Assembly: GCA_914767715.1 (NCBI GenBank)
Contig: OU612066.1
Span: forward strand, 3,293,001 to 3,357,000
Source of the DNA: Membranipora membranacea
Lineage: Eukaryota > Bryozoa > Gymnolaemata > Cheilostomatida > Membraniporidae
DNA: 64,000 bases
Direction of reading: 5' to 3'
Shown: positions 33,901 through 47,310 of the stretch, piece after piece
Position numbering within the stretch: the stretch's first letter is position 1
How the letters are laid out: every line of letters starts with the position of its first letter
The notes under the pieces: generated by a model
What the model was told of the DNA's origin: nothing
Databases searched by the model: none
What the model saw: the letters and a program-made list of their open reading frames with translations, nothing else
Position numbers and translations under genes: made by a program

Positions 33901-36900
33901 TACCATTTCTTGTTCCAGCAATAGTCATGAATGTGTGGCCGATATGTGCTGAGTAGTCGATAGCCAATCCCATCGATAGGATCAGTAATATGGAGGTTAG
34001 GGTGTCAATAGTAAGACCCCAAAAGTGCATCATTCCGCAAACATTAACCTAAAATATGAGATGTTACAATGTTTTAGACAGCAAAGCACCAGCATCAAAC
34101 TGAGGCTTGTTGAACAAATTCTGAATGTAGAGATAATGTTATGTATAACTGTTTGATATCTCATGGACTGCTGCTAAGAGGCTAGGCAGCCATGAAATAA
34201 CAAGCATCACTGATTGACTTACCAATGTGATGATGACACTGAGACAGACAAGTAGACACACCCATATATTAGCTACAAGGAGCAGTGTGACTAGAAACAC
34301 TGCTACAAACGCCAGTCCTAAGTTAGTGTACAGCTCACTACCTGTGTAACAAATAAAACATCTCATGTGGTCAGAACAGGGAGGGTCAGAAGGAGATCAT
34401 GTTTTATTGCCCAATTATTCTTTATAACGGACATGCACAGGGACATCAGGGACAATAATGGGCAGCTAAAGAGGGAGAGGGTGAAGCATGGAAGTTGGGC
34501 TTTATATTTCTTATCTGTTTCATTATGTAAATGCAAAAAAAATCATCATAAGGAACGGACAGGTGAGCATAGTTAATGTATAAACATGAAATATTATTAC
34601 TGTGAATCCCGTGCAACATTGATGGTTGATGTAATAAGGTTATTACTTGTGCCTCCGCGGCCTAGAGGAATAAAGGGGCATTGGGCATCCCAAATACACC
34701 AAGGTGTCTCTAACTCCTTGAATATACCAAATTATTTGTAAAAAGATAGTACCATCCTAATTTGATTTTGATGCTCTTCCTGGTCAGTAAAATAAAGCAG
34801 AAGTTCAAAGCTTATCCCGTTGCAAACCTGTATTTTACAAAGCAAAATTTTCGAGCAGCATTAAATACAGATCAAAAACCAGTTTTCAAGTTTTATCCAC
34901 CATGTTGGTTGGATTTTCCAGTTGTGCTCATATCACTAGTCACATTATTGATCTCATGACTGCCTGGCCTTGGAAACGCACTACGGGATCTTCTTTACAT
35001 ATAATTTTTTTTATCTTGATGAAATGAATCTTCAGCCTGGCCAGCATTCACCGGTGAAACAGCAAGAGATTATTGACCTCCACCTATAGGAAATTAAGCT
35101 CAGAGATAATATGATGGTACTATACCAAAGAGTTAGGAGAATTTACCGTTGCCTGTGAATGAGATAATTACCTATTAACACATAGGAGCAGGTGAAGAGA
35201 GTTATGTCAATATTATAATCAGGGGATAGAGGGGAGTGGAAAAGAAACAGAGAGAAACAGAGAAAAGAGAGTACAGAATGGGCCATCTGTAGCCAGAGTT
35301 AGAGATGTGGAAAGGATATCTGATTTACTTCAGTGGGGCAATAAAATCAGTTGTTGCCCATTTCACAATTTTCTTATGAAAAACAGACTTTCACAAGGAA
35401 ACACTCATCCTAGATAAGACAGGGAACCTCGAAAGGTCAAAGGTCAATAGAAAGGAAATAGAGCTTGAAATCTATATTGAGCCTTGCCTTCAGTTAGCTT
35501 TCACAGAAAAAGACCTTCACAAATGTGAATCAGTTAGCTTTCAGAGATGAAAAATTTACTCACTATTCTCATACATAATTTCAAAACATTTCATCATTCC
35601 TCTATAGGAATGTTTACTCCAAGAGACAGGGACGTAACACAAGACCACTTCTCTCACCTATAACACGATTAGTCTCCCAGTTTCTGAATGTCGGGCTCCA
35701 GACAAACGAGTCATCACCGTAATATTTAGCAGTCATCTCCTCCAGCTGAGTTAGACATTCCACCTCCTCTTCCGTGCTGTCCAGACGCTTCAGTCTAAAA
35801 CTGAACTTTGACGCCTACAACACAATCAAGTATTAAATACATAGTAATACAGACACAGTTAGGATAGTCATCACAACCACCCACAATACCTCCAAACTGC
35901 ATGTATCAACTCAAAAACTGGAAATTGTCAACTGATTATTGGCTATGTTGCATCTCGGTGGATATGTGACTAAAAGCTTGTTCCGCAGGACAAGAAGCAG
36001 GGGATGTTGTTGGGGTTGTAGTCTGCCCTTGGCATGACAATTGGCTGGCATGCCATGTCAGTTAAAGGTTTTGACAAAAGCCTCTCTGCCTAACAGAGAG
36101 GTTCTTTTGTGAGAGAACTATAAATTTTTTCTAGGGTAATAGTTGAAGAGGTAGTTTAATAATTATGCGACAGTAATTGAAATGTAGGAAGATAGACAGA
36201 TGGGACTATAGTCAAACATGAACATTGCTGGTGCTTAAAATAAAAGTCATATGGCACATTGTTTCGTACACTCATTTCCATAAAGCGGTTTCATTCCAGG
36301 AATATAATTTATAAAAATGTTATCGTTGATTATACCTCGAGTTCACGGTATTTATAGGGATCAGAACCATTCCATCTGAGAAGAGGATAATACTGCTGCT
36401 CATATCGGCCGATGAATACATTGAGTAGAGTGTAGTACTCAACTTCATTGTCCGGCCAATTATCTATAAACAACAATCAAAACATGATCATAATCCATCA
36501 AAGAGCAAAAAACATAATCATAAACAATCAAAGAGAACAGTACACAAAGTGATAAGAATTAATGTCATACAAGTAAATAGAAAAAAATCAAAGCCAAAAG
36601 CCCAAAATAAAGGGTTTGTGCTTCATTGCTGCAACAAAAGACAACTACTAAGATCTGTTACACGTTGTGAGCACTGAGGTATTGTTTTGGCCATAACTAA
36701 AAAACTAAAAACTCACCGTACATCCACTCAAACTCGTATTTGTAGTACCCCACTTGTTTGGCTCGTTCAGTTTTTAGCCACTCTATATAAGCTTGGTTCC
36801 AGTTGGCAAAGGTTCCCTCCTGAATGTACCCTGTATCATTGAGCTCTGTTATAAGGGACTGAATCTTCTCAGTATCATTGTAGTAACTCACATTGCCTGC

Positions 36901-39900
36901 AGATGTAAGAAAGCGACAATGAACGAAAACATTAAATGATTCTTCAGCTCAAAACTTTTCTGCGATCGAAATTGAAGACAAGCAGCACATAAATTGTGTT
37001 ATAAAATAATCTGTAGTGACAATGAACGATTTACAACCAAGAAAATGTCGGTGCCTCTCTTCATGCTGTTAGAACAAAGAAGAAATCAAAGTACTCAGAA
37101 TCAGCACTTACCTTTGAAGCATACAAGTGAAATGTTCTCCCAAAATATTATCAAAGGTTGAAAAAGAGTTTGAAGAAGGAAGAAGAAATCTTAATTTATG
37201 TTATAATCATATATAATAATCGTGCTGAAGATAACATGCACATGCTTGATGTTGGATATTTACCAATGTAGAGGTCTGCTATCATTCCCTCATTAAATGA
37301 AGTATCATATTTACGGAGGAACTTAGTGAGATAAGAATCTGTGGGAAGGAACCAGCTGAGATCTGAGTCAGTTCTCAGCAGATAAGTCCCGTAACTACTG
37401 ACTCCCAGCAAGCAAAACACCAGAGTCAGCACTAGTACCTGTAAATAAAACAAAGCAAGAGAGTCAGCACTACAGTAAAACAGTGCTAATATGAACAATG
37501 AGGATTAACATCATTCATCAATTTAGCTTTTCAACCTACATATTGACAGAACTGATGATGGATGCATTCTGGCCATCTTTTTGGACATAAATATGTCGCC
37601 TGGAAATCAAACTCTTGCCTTCGGAATTAATTTTCCTCGACGTTATGATCATTGTTGCTAGACAAGGGATGACTTTAACCCTCGTTTCGTTAGATTAGGG
37701 GTAATGTCCCCCCAACTGAGTTAAGGGGTGTTGTTCACCTCCTTTCATTAGATAAGAGATGTGGGCAAGCACTAAATAGATAATTGAGATAATTCCACCA
37801 AAGTGGAAGAAAGCTAATATATTGAGCAAAGCTTCATGAGAGACAAGTCAACAAATCAGGAATTAAAGGACATGATTGAGCAACGAGGAAAAGTTGAACA
37901 GTTCGATGTTTTGAAATGTGTGATAGCTGGGTCTGAAGTATGTATGTATCAACTAATAATAAGGAAGTTGTTCATAGAAAGCAAAATGACACCAAATCTG
38001 GAGATTGAGGGGATAGAGATAAACACAAGCCATCTTATCAGTTACTGTATCAGAGTGAGCAGAGAGAGGAACATTAAACTTATAATGGCGGAACAAAAGG
38101 ACAAAGCTAGCAGCAGAGGTAACTGAATCATCACAAGCTGACTCATGAACCTGAGCGATGTTTGATAGTGGGGAAGTTACCGGTTGGTTTTGGTTGCCAA
38201 TAAGTTATCAAAATATTCTCATATCAAGAAAATAATCTTGTAGCAGGAAGGTCACGATGACCTTATAAAACTCAGCAGCATGAGAATTACTCCTGTATGG
38301 CTGAAACTGCGCCATACACTTCCATATTTCAAATTAATCGGATTTAAGAGTGAGAGCAAGCACTCATGTCTTTTCTTCTGAATTTGTAGACATTCATCTC
38401 AAACAAGTGACCAACGAGGGGACAGTGACCAAGCAGCCGACACGAGTACTGCAGCAGGATAAATGTACATGTGTAAGCTGTGACAACTCTCTATGTAAAT
38501 GTAAAACATGTCAGTGTGAGACCCACCTCTGTATCTGTAACCCCACATGCAATGAAGAGTTTCAGACAGGAAATAACAGCGAGCAGGACAGAATGAGAAA
38601 GAGAAACGACTCGACATGCTCATGTGACTCATGCTCATGTCTATGTGATGATGATTGTGAGATGGAATGCTGCTGCTCTTAGGAATTAATCAGACATCTC
38701 ATGCCCCCCCTCCCCCCCCCCTCCGGTCTAACAGAGCTTGTCAATCCAGGTTTGGGTCATGTATGGTGAGCTGGCATTGGACAATTACCATAATAACACA
38801 TAATAACAAACCCTCATTTTAATATGAATTCAAAGATAAATAGATTATTTATCATCAATTCTACCTAATGCCACCTAAGCAATTCTTTATTTTCGGCAAT
38901 GCTGTGCATTATATTCTCAGTCACTCTAATGTGAATTTTGCTCTCTATCACCTTATCCTTATGTCTATCTGCTGATATTCTATAAGCCACTTAAGTCTGG
39001 ATTTCTTGATACTATCTGAAATGCTACATATTCATCAGCACAATAAAAATCATTAAACTAGATGAAAACGTCGCCATAGACCTCTAAATCCTCCACGCCA
39101 CATCCCAGTACAGACATTTCAGAAATGTTTGGAGCAGATGAATTAGATACAGAGAGCTATGAAAATAAGTGACCAATAGGGATTATTTTGGCCAAACAAT
39201 CGCGCTCAGAGTTTGGAGTTTGAGCTCACGGATAGAAATGACAGAATGTTGCGTAAAAAATGAGTTAATGATTTAATTGTTTTTTTCATTTCCATGGCCA
39301 TGTTCTCCCAGTCATCAGATAATGGAATAAAATTGCTTTTTATATTTATAAAACAATTTTTCAAAGATACTCTGTTCCTACACAACAGAAATATTCACTC
39401 TGTATATAAAACTAGATCTTGAATGTTGCAAAATTTCAACTAAATCCATCCAACCTGTAAAGTTACAAAATGTAAAGCTTATGACAGACCAATGATGTTT
39501 AGAATCAAGAGTTTGAATTAGTAAGTGTTTACAGTCACAAAAATATTGATGAATAGTCATTGCACACAGTTGGACTGCATGTTTACTATTTTCATACCGC
39601 AGCAAATATGTAGCCACACTTGTGTAAACAAATGCATGAGTGATTATTGCAAAACACGTCCAAACATATAATTTATTACCATGTTACTTTTCTAATACGA
39701 TTCTGGTCACAATTACAACTATGAGTACATAATTGAATGAAACTCTTCCGGCAACCTTAGCTTGAATTTCATCATATGATTACACATAACAGGAATTTGG
39801 GGATAGTTCTCTATCCATAAGTATCTATTATGTATACATAAGTAGTAGTTCTGTGTTGGGAAATAAATGTTTCAGTATTTATAAAGACGTAGCAGTGTGA

Positions 39901-42900
39901 TCAGGGCTCAGGGAACGGTAACAAGTCTATAAACATATCTCAACTCAACATCCAGAACATCACTTGCTCGGAATATTTGTAACTTCAGCGTATCCAACAA
40001 ACACAATCATCCTGATCGTTTGTAGAAATGTCCACAACAGTAACATCAGGTGAGTAAACATATCTATAGCTTGACTTGAGTGAGCTCATTGCTACTCATA
40101 GTTCTGGGGTTTTTTTAAACTTGGCCTTGGCTTTGTATGTATACAGCAAACACCTAATTTGTATATACCATAAGGAATCTACAGCAATAACAAGGATGGA
40201 ATCATAGAGAATCACCCTCAAGAATTGGGGCCGCCATTTTAACTTGAAAAGGCAGAGGTAGAACTTCAAATGCATATGAGTTGAACAAACACAAGATTGG
40301 GCTGAAGTAATATTTGTCCTTTTCCTTAAGATAAATGGCGTGGCTGTGGGTATGCCGGTACAAAATAATAACTGCTTCATGACAAAACGTCAGTGCCTTT
40401 ACAGTTGGGCAACTAAATGACCAAACATATCACTAAAACATGCCTGAGCTGTACTCAAATCTATCCGGCTATCGTCCACATGAGGTAGCAAATTTGACCA
40501 AGTTTTTGGAGTTGGATTACAGAACTTTACACACAAATGAATACCCATAGTCTTATGGTCTTCACATGGTACTCCTATCTCCTAATAGCAATGTGGTAAA
40601 TTCAGAAAATATCAATATTCCATTATTTTCAGATGTTAACTTCGAGCTCCCAGCCTCGGAGAACCAGCCAACCACAGTGATAAGCTCTGAACCAACAGCG
40701 CAGAACAACATAAACTGTAAAAAGTGTAAACCTTGCAGTGATGATTATTGTGACTGTATATCATGTGGCTGTGATGATCACCTGTGTACATGTGTGTCAA
40801 CATGTGGAGAACAGTTCAACAGATACGCTCACTTCTCACCCATCAGACCTAGATACTCGCGGTGTCTCAGCTGTCCAAAATGTCCATCAGATATTCATAC
40901 AATAAACTTTGCCAGCTGCTGGGGGTACCCAAAATGTTGCTCAGGATCATCTGACCACTCTGACTCTGACGACTGCTGTGACGGCTGCTGGGTGTGTCCA
41001 AACTGCTGTGACAATTGCTGTGAAGGATTAGATTGTCTGTCTGAGTGTCTGGCTGGCTGTCTATCTGGCTGTCTGTCTTAATCCGAGCTGTTTTATAACT
41101 ACAAAGTGCTCATCTTTTTCATATATATTTGTTCTTATCACTATTTATTGTTTGTTGCTGCTTCAGGGAAACATTGATATGATGCTAGAACTCAGAATTA
41201 AAGCTGCCATCAATGATTCCCCTTGCAATAAATATGATAAACAGAATTTATTTTGAGGTATATACCCTGCTTACCTTGATGGGCAGCGTGGTTAGGGAGG
41301 GCGCGATGAATTTTCTCAGCATCCAAGGTAGAAACTGCCTCTGAGAGCACGAGTTTGGTTCAAAGTTGTAATATTTTATCCAAATACAGCAGGCATCCCT
41401 GGATGAGTCCTGCCTGCGCTGGTCGATAGTTAACCAGGCCACAAAGAACGTGGACTGCATGATGAACAGGAAGAGTATACCAAGAGCAGCGTACACACAG
41501 AATGATTTGAGAGCGGGCAATGCCTAAAATAAAAAAACAAGGACTTGATATCAATCAAACAAAACTATGCTTGAGAAGCAATGATCGAGTCTTTCATGCT
41601 GAGACTGTTATCCCAATTATAGCGCCCCTTTATGGTTCACAGCCACACATTTGTCATTGAGACTAAAGGCCCAGAGAGCAGCGAAATGTGATATGGACAT
41701 GAGTAGCACATAACAAGCACAATAATAAATGTCACTAAATAAGGAAATTTTACAAGACAAAGGTTGTGATATAACAATTGTACCTATAATCGCAGTGGTT
41801 ATTTATAATAATATTTAGTGTTTTTCGAAAAAAAAACTACAAAGGTCCCAGTCCCAGTTTCATAAGTGGCGCAGTATAATGGTGGATTTTTTATTGTCTG
41901 AGCCCCCCAGACTTTTGCCCCTGCCCAAGGGCCCCCAGCTGGGGGAACCAGTCAAGCCTAACTTGTTTGCTGTGAGTAGGTAACATAAGTGATCGCTGAA
42001 ATGAATATACTAATATAATACTCACAGTGGAAGCTCCGATAGCGAAGGCGACAAAGTCAGTAACAGATGTCACAGTAATCGACACCCCGGCGTGTTTCAT
42101 TGTAAGAGCTACTTTCTCTGGCAGCGGTTTCTGTTTCTCTGCTGCTGAGAGATTATTCCAAGCTTCTATTATTACAAACATGTCATCCACCCCAAGACCT
42201 ATAAATATAATATTATAGTCATTTTATACCATATGGAACTGGTGCTCACAAATTACAAGTCGCCCTCTCACAGACAAGAGTACTACCTGAGAGGATAACT
42301 ACTTTTGATGATAAGTTTGACCTCACCAGAGCAGAGTGGGTGGGAGATTATACTCACCGCCTTTCTTTGATAAGTGTGGCTTAATTTATGACTCAATAGG
42401 CATTTAAATATTATTCATTATAACTCAATCTGACAATTTGGCTCTCAACACATACTACATCGCTAAAGTGATACACGATACACCTAAACACTATAGCTAT
42501 CTGTGTATGACCTCACAAAGTTATAATTTGTACTACTTGATGCCCTGATATTCATACTGCTTACATACCAAGTAATAGAAATGGTAAAATCGGATGAATT
42601 GGTCCATAAAACTGTCCTATAGCTGAGGCGAGACCATAAGATACTAGAATCGCCAAGCCGATACCAAATACCCCAACTAGAGCTAAATAAACCTGCAAAC
42701 AACAGCAAGAGAACACAGGTAGATCAGTGGCGTATATTAGCACTCACGGCCCACGGATTTCCGTGAGTGGCTGAATAGCTCAGTGTGTAGAGCGGCTGCT
42801 TTATAAGCACTGTTAATTAGATTATTGTGGGTTCGAATCCCATCAAGGTCAAATTTTTTTCAAATGGGTGCTTTATAACTGGAGCATTTTTACCGTAATC

Positions 42901-45900
42901 TTCTACTGCTATTGAGTTGTTTTCTGAAAGTACCCAACAGCTCAGTGAGCTATTGAAATACCTCTCTGCTTGCACTATTTTGCTACCGATATGCAAAAAT
43001 TTCCGTGGTGGGAGGGCGCTTAAGCGCCCCTCCCACACCCTCCCCGCCACGCCTAAGGCGTGTGGATTGGGCTGCGCCCGATCATTATGCTCATCTCTAA
43101 AAAATCAGTGAGTGAAAATTTTTAGAATATACGCCCCTGAGGTAGATGTACAGTGAATATACAATGACATGTTTTGTCTCTAGTTTAAAAAATCTTCAAA
43201 TCCCCTGTTATCAATTGAATAATGTCATAGCTTTGTGTTTGTTTCTCATCTTGTTTCTTCGGTCTCCATACGATAAATATTCTGAGAATGATATGCAACC
43301 AAAGACTCAGTTAACAGTAACAGAACACCAACTAAAGCTTAGACATAAACTCACCTTGTGTTCCACTTCATTAAATTTTCCCATTACTATGGCTACATAG
43401 CAGATGATGATGGCGATTCCAGCGGCCAGAAGAACTACGTCAGCCTCAAATGACTGATCTGATTCATCTCGAAAGCTAAAAAATTGCAATAAGAGATTTT
43501 TTTTCTTCTATTTGGTGATGATCCATATGATGTGATAACAGAGTAGTAAATTACCAACAATAATAATAGTATTAGCAACAATAAATAATTATATAAAACC
43601 TTAAAGATAATCAGTCCCTGGATCTTGGTAAGTACCCAATTGAACCTCAAGATGAGTGGTCTTAGTATAAAAATGTGAATAAAAGAGCTGCAGCAGTATG
43701 CCTATACGACATGTGACTATCATAAGCTCTAACTGTTGGCAGCAGGACTTACAAAAAAACTATGTTTGAGTCGGGGAAAAAAGGTGGATGTGCCACAACA
43801 AATCATGATTATTGTCTATTCAAATCTATATTGATGATATGATTAGACCTATACCATACCAGGTTGAAGCACAGTGTTACATGATATCTATATACCAGTG
43901 GCTTACCTGCGAATGGCTTGAACATCTACTGTTTTAATCACATTGCCTTGTCTCTCATTCAGTCTTTTGCCTAATTCTATGAAACGCGTCTCCCACAATA
44001 AGTCTGGTGCCTGGAGAAGACAAATGTCAGAATTAATTACATACTGGTACTAGGGAGGGTACCATCGTAAACATAACATATACACAAAGTACTGCACACT
44101 CAGCCAGACTGATGTTTGACAAACCCCCATAAGGGGAAGTAAAGACTACAACTTATTGATTGTAGCCCAATTATGTAACAGCTGGTCTGGTCTGGTCCGT
44201 CACATATTGACCAGAAAGAAGTGTGAGCGGAAAGAGCATCTCAAATGTCAAACCCTCACATAACAACACATTAGAGTAGATATGACATTATGATTTTCCA
44301 TGGGCTCAACCTGAACTTGGAGTCAACAAAAAGGAGTACAGTGTAAGATGGTTAATTCAAACTTTATAACTCAAAACTCAGGGACAAGGGAACAAGGGAA
44401 ATTGGTCCCTTCAGCCAGATCTCAATTCAGTCACTTAATTTGGACTCTGCTTAATGAGAATAATTTTTGTGGTCCTCCGAGGTTTGAACTAAGTGAACTA
44501 CACTGTATTTTTAGTTGGAGCAGTGGTACGCAATATAGACCCTGAATTCACTGAAGATGAGACAACTACTTACGATTATTTTGGTATTCATTTCATCACC
44601 GCTAGTAGCCTTGATGACGTAGAGCATCTTAGCTGACTTAGCACTGATAATTTCACCTTCCACACTATAAGTGAGTTCTCCGAGCCACTCAGCTGGTTTG
44701 TATGGAGTTTTGAATAGAGGGCTTCGCTTTACTGAGGCTAAATAATTCACTATCTGTGATACTGAGGAGAAGGAATTGATTTTTTCTGGATCGAATTCCC
44801 ATAATTCTAGCAGACTCTTTGAGAGACAGGTAGTGTCAAATCTACAAAAAAATACAAAAAGTGTCACTGTCACCTAGGTAACCACAATCAGGAATTCATA
44901 TCTACATATTACATAAAACCACATCATACATTGTATTGAAAGTACTCTAGATTTGATGATTGATAGCAGGGCAAGCACTGTTATGATGGTGTCAACCCAG
45001 CATGAATTGTAATGATTGTAAAACTCAATGATTGACTATAAAACTACTGCCTGGTTACTTACTTCATACATATAGAATCCCAGTTAAAGTTGTACAAATC
45101 ACTTATAGAGTTGTTGTATTCATCCATTTCTTTTACCATTGTATCTATTTTTAACATCTGTTAAAATTGAATGAAATTCAATTAATTTTACACAGTTTGA
45201 TGCCAGTGCACATACATCACTAGTATGTGATGTACATTGTCAGAAACAAAGTTGGAGCAGCTGTGAGCCTCAATCCATCCCACATGTATTTTTAGGAATA
45301 AGCAATCAAAACAAACCCAGATACAAGTTCATTATGTCATGTCAGTTCACTTTCGATGATTCATCATGTGTCATAAAGTGGCAGATTCTTCTGTGTTTAA
45401 TCTTTGAGCATTCACAAGTTCAATGCTGAATTCACAATGCTAATCTCATGACTAATGTCAAGTGTCTGAGCTTCTAAATATTCCATAATCACAATTCACA
45501 AACAAATCCTGTCTCTCACTACCTTTTATACGGTAAAATCCGAGGGCAGTCTTTTGTTTTAGTGACAGAAAGGACGATTGGACAAGAAATCCTGCATACC
45601 AAACAAAGACCAATATTTCAACTTTAAAACCTATTCAACATAGAAGAGCAAACACTAGATGACCCCCCATAATTCAAGTTTGAGTGGTTGGTCTGCATGG
45701 TGACCATCATGCACAGGAACAGATCGCACCACCTCCTCCTCCACCTCCTCGTGGACACTTACCTCTTGTAGGACCTCAGGAGACAGGATATTATCCGCTG
45801 TGATTATCAGCATGTTATACCTGACTTTAGTAGGAAACTGCTTCTCTACCCACTTCTGATTATCGAGCACCTGTTGAGTCATGACAAAGTGTGTTTTAGA

Positions 45901-47310
45901 TACAAAGGGAAAATAATACATGGAAAAGGATGGCCAACTCAAACGAATTGATACCATCGATTAAATATAAGACCTAGACCGCGCAAATATTATTCCTCAG
46001 ATAACTACTACACCGGTTTATACTACTGTCTCTAGACTGACATGAGCCCATTCCCAAATATGCAATCTTAACAGTGAGCATTATCCTATCATTGTGTCTT
46101 CATATTTCTTTCTTCAGTCACACAAGCCTTAGTTTAAAGTGTCTGCGAAAACCTGTAATCCCCGTGTGAATTACAATGCACCCGAACCATGGATTACATG
46201 CAATACGCCAGCTCGAGTCGCTAAAAAATCGAATTCAAGACATGCTGGTAGCATGATGGAAATGTGAAGTTACTCTAAGTCGTCATTAGCTGTAGCTACC
46301 AAAAATGCGACCCAAATTTGGCAGTTTATTCAATGATGGTACAGACAGTTAAATCTAATAAGCTCGAAAGCTGGTGTTGTTTACCTTCGATTTCTCTGGT
46401 ATCCAGATAGGAGCAGAGCTGTCTTTGACTTCAAATTTGATCATTCCTAACCCACAGAGAGCAGATACAAGAAAACAACACAGGATAACCGTCCATGGTC
46501 TGCAAGCTATTCCATGTCCAAGGCTACAAATATGAGGGGGAAAAACTAAACAATGACAAAGTCACCTCCATAGTTAATGGCTACCAACCGATAAAAGCAA
46601 AATTTCACAGATTATCACATAACAACCATTTAGTACATTGCAATCTTTAAGTGAACAAGAATCACGAGGTGAGTCAATTTAACGTTAATCTTTCTGAGAT
46701 TTTTATTCTGGAGACAACATCATGAAACATTTGAGCTGAGCAAAAAGTAAATAATCTTACTTGTAGAAGAGAGTTTCTAGCCCATGTGAGACAGCAGATC
46801 CAACAAATTTTAAAACATTTTTTTCTTTGCATCCATTCTTTGTTTGTTTGTTTGGTTCATCATCATCAGGGCAGGCTTCTATCAGGCTGTATAAAAGGCA
46901 AATATCACATGCTGAAACTTAGCTCATTCATCAGTTTTTTTTTATTGATGGTCCGTGTTAATGCCACACGGATAATGGACTAACTCATGCTGTCTGAACC
47001 TAAATTGGATGTAAGCTATTGGTCTGAAGTGGGAAAACATGTCCGTCTCATAACTGACAGTGAGATACTGTCCCAAGTCAGTTACCTTATGATACAATCA
47101 TTCACCAGCACAATGTAGAGAAGGTACACCAGAGGAAGTGAGACCCACAACTTACGTATCATGATCATCGTTATCATTATCAGCCTCAGAAGGTTGAGTG
47201 AGTCTAGCAGTCAGTTCAGCAGCCGGAAGCCTATTCCTGTCTGAACCTTTCTCGATATCACTGATCTCAAATCCTGAGTCGTCATTACTGCTTACACTTG
47301 GTCTCCGCAT
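30953..47310 (-). CDS. Patched-related (PTCHD/PTR) RND-family membrane protein
   Basis: Multi-pass protein of the Patched/Dispatched/NPC1 class, which moves or senses sterol-like lipids (family knowledge). Twenty-one exons, 5' to 3': 47310-47156, 46886-46761, 46523-46385, 45870-45763, 45157-45063, 44841-44574, 44010-43907, 43475-43355, 42692-42569, 42198-42026, 41523-41275, 37438-37264, 36896-36717, 36463-36336, 35814-35658, 34341-34223, 34048-33904, 32448-32327, 32127-31858, 31490-31346, 31083-30953. All phases agree: 1077 aa, ATG to TGA. Acidic cytoplasmic N-terminus; TM1 near RPWTVILCCFLVSALCG; first exoloop with APIWIPEKSK and NILSPEVLQE; a sterol-sensing domain including GLGVDDMFVIIEAW; a second loop; the C-terminal TM set with GLAIDYSAHIGHTF and NGGFSTFLAFVLL. 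The TM4 and TM10 acidic residues expected for an RND transporter are present. It is a Patched-related rather than a canonical Patched protein. Its largest intron holds two genes on the other strand. Confidence 0.93.
38085..38682 (+). CDS. Nested cysteine-rich protein 1 (putative metal-binding)
   Basis: Lies inside the Patched-like intron, on the opposite strand. Exon 1 is 38085-38118 (MAEQKDKASSR, phase-1 end, donor GTAACT) and exon 2 is 38390-38682 (acceptor TTTGTAG). 108 aa with 19 Cys in CXC, CXXC and CCC clusters. A core shared with the second nested gene has the spacing C-x4-C-x-C-x2-C-x-C-x4-C-x-C-x3-C-x2-F. There is no signal peptide or TM segment, and Lys/Asp/Glu-rich linkers, so metallothionein-like metal binding is the obvious guess, not a demonstrated role. 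The frame is open upstream to an ATG at 37836, but the short first exon matches the paralogue, so I prefer 38085. AATAAA at 39042-39047. Confidence 0.7.
39880..39885 (+). promoter_or_regulatory. Candidate TATA box of nested Cys-rich gene 2
   Basis: TATAAA in GTATTTATAAAGACG, 143 bp before the ATG at 40028, is compatible with a 5' UTR of about 110 bp. Position only; no other promoter evidence. Confidence 0.35.
40028..41081 (+). CDS. Nested cysteine-rich protein 2 (paralogue of protein 1)
   Basis: Exon 1 is 40028-40049 (MSTTVTS, phase-1 end, donor G|GTGAGT) and exon 2 is 40633-41081 (acceptor ATTTTCAG). 156 aa with 28 Cys. The core SDDYCDCISCGCDDHLCTC matches protein 1 in Cys spacing, and both genes share the same architecture: a tiny first exon, a phase-1 intron, and a second exon beginning with an Asp codon. 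The C-terminal half is expanded, with CC pairs (CCDGCWVCPNCCDNCC) and a repeated CLSECLAGCLSGCLS tail. An in-frame TGA just upstream fixes the start. AATAAA at 41227-41232 ends the gene about 45 bp short of a Patched-like exon on the other strand. Probable cytosolic metal-binding protein; function inferred. Confidence 0.75.
42725..43139. mobile_element. hAT-type MITE with 8-bp target duplication
   Basis: A 415-bp element in a Patched-like intron (between exons 42692 and 43355). The ends CAGTGGCGTATATT and AATATACGCCCCTG are imperfect inverted repeats of hAT style. AGGTAGAT flanks it on both sides (42717-42724 and 43140-43147), the 8-bp duplication diagnostic of hAT insertion. It has no transposase and contains a tRNA-like segment. 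Confidence 0.92.
42770..42849 (+). repeat. tRNA-like segment inside the hAT MITE
   Basis: A D-arm/A-box-like TAGCTCAGTGTGTAGAGC (42776-42793), an anticodon-like hairpin TGC-TTTATAA-GCA, and a T-arm with GGTTCGAATCC (42830-42840). The acceptor strands do not pair well and the variable region is too long, so it is not a functional tRNA. It has intact-looking A and B boxes and could serve as an internal Pol III promoter. Confidence 0.65.

Noticed and set aside
37836-38084. N-terminal extension of Cys-rich protein 1
   Set aside because: The frame is open, but the paralogue has a stop upstream of its equivalent ATG and a similarly tiny first exon.
42770-42849. Functional tRNA-Ile(UAU)
   Set aside because: The anticodon-like loop reads TAT, but the acceptor strands do not pair and the variable region is too long; it lies inside a MITE.
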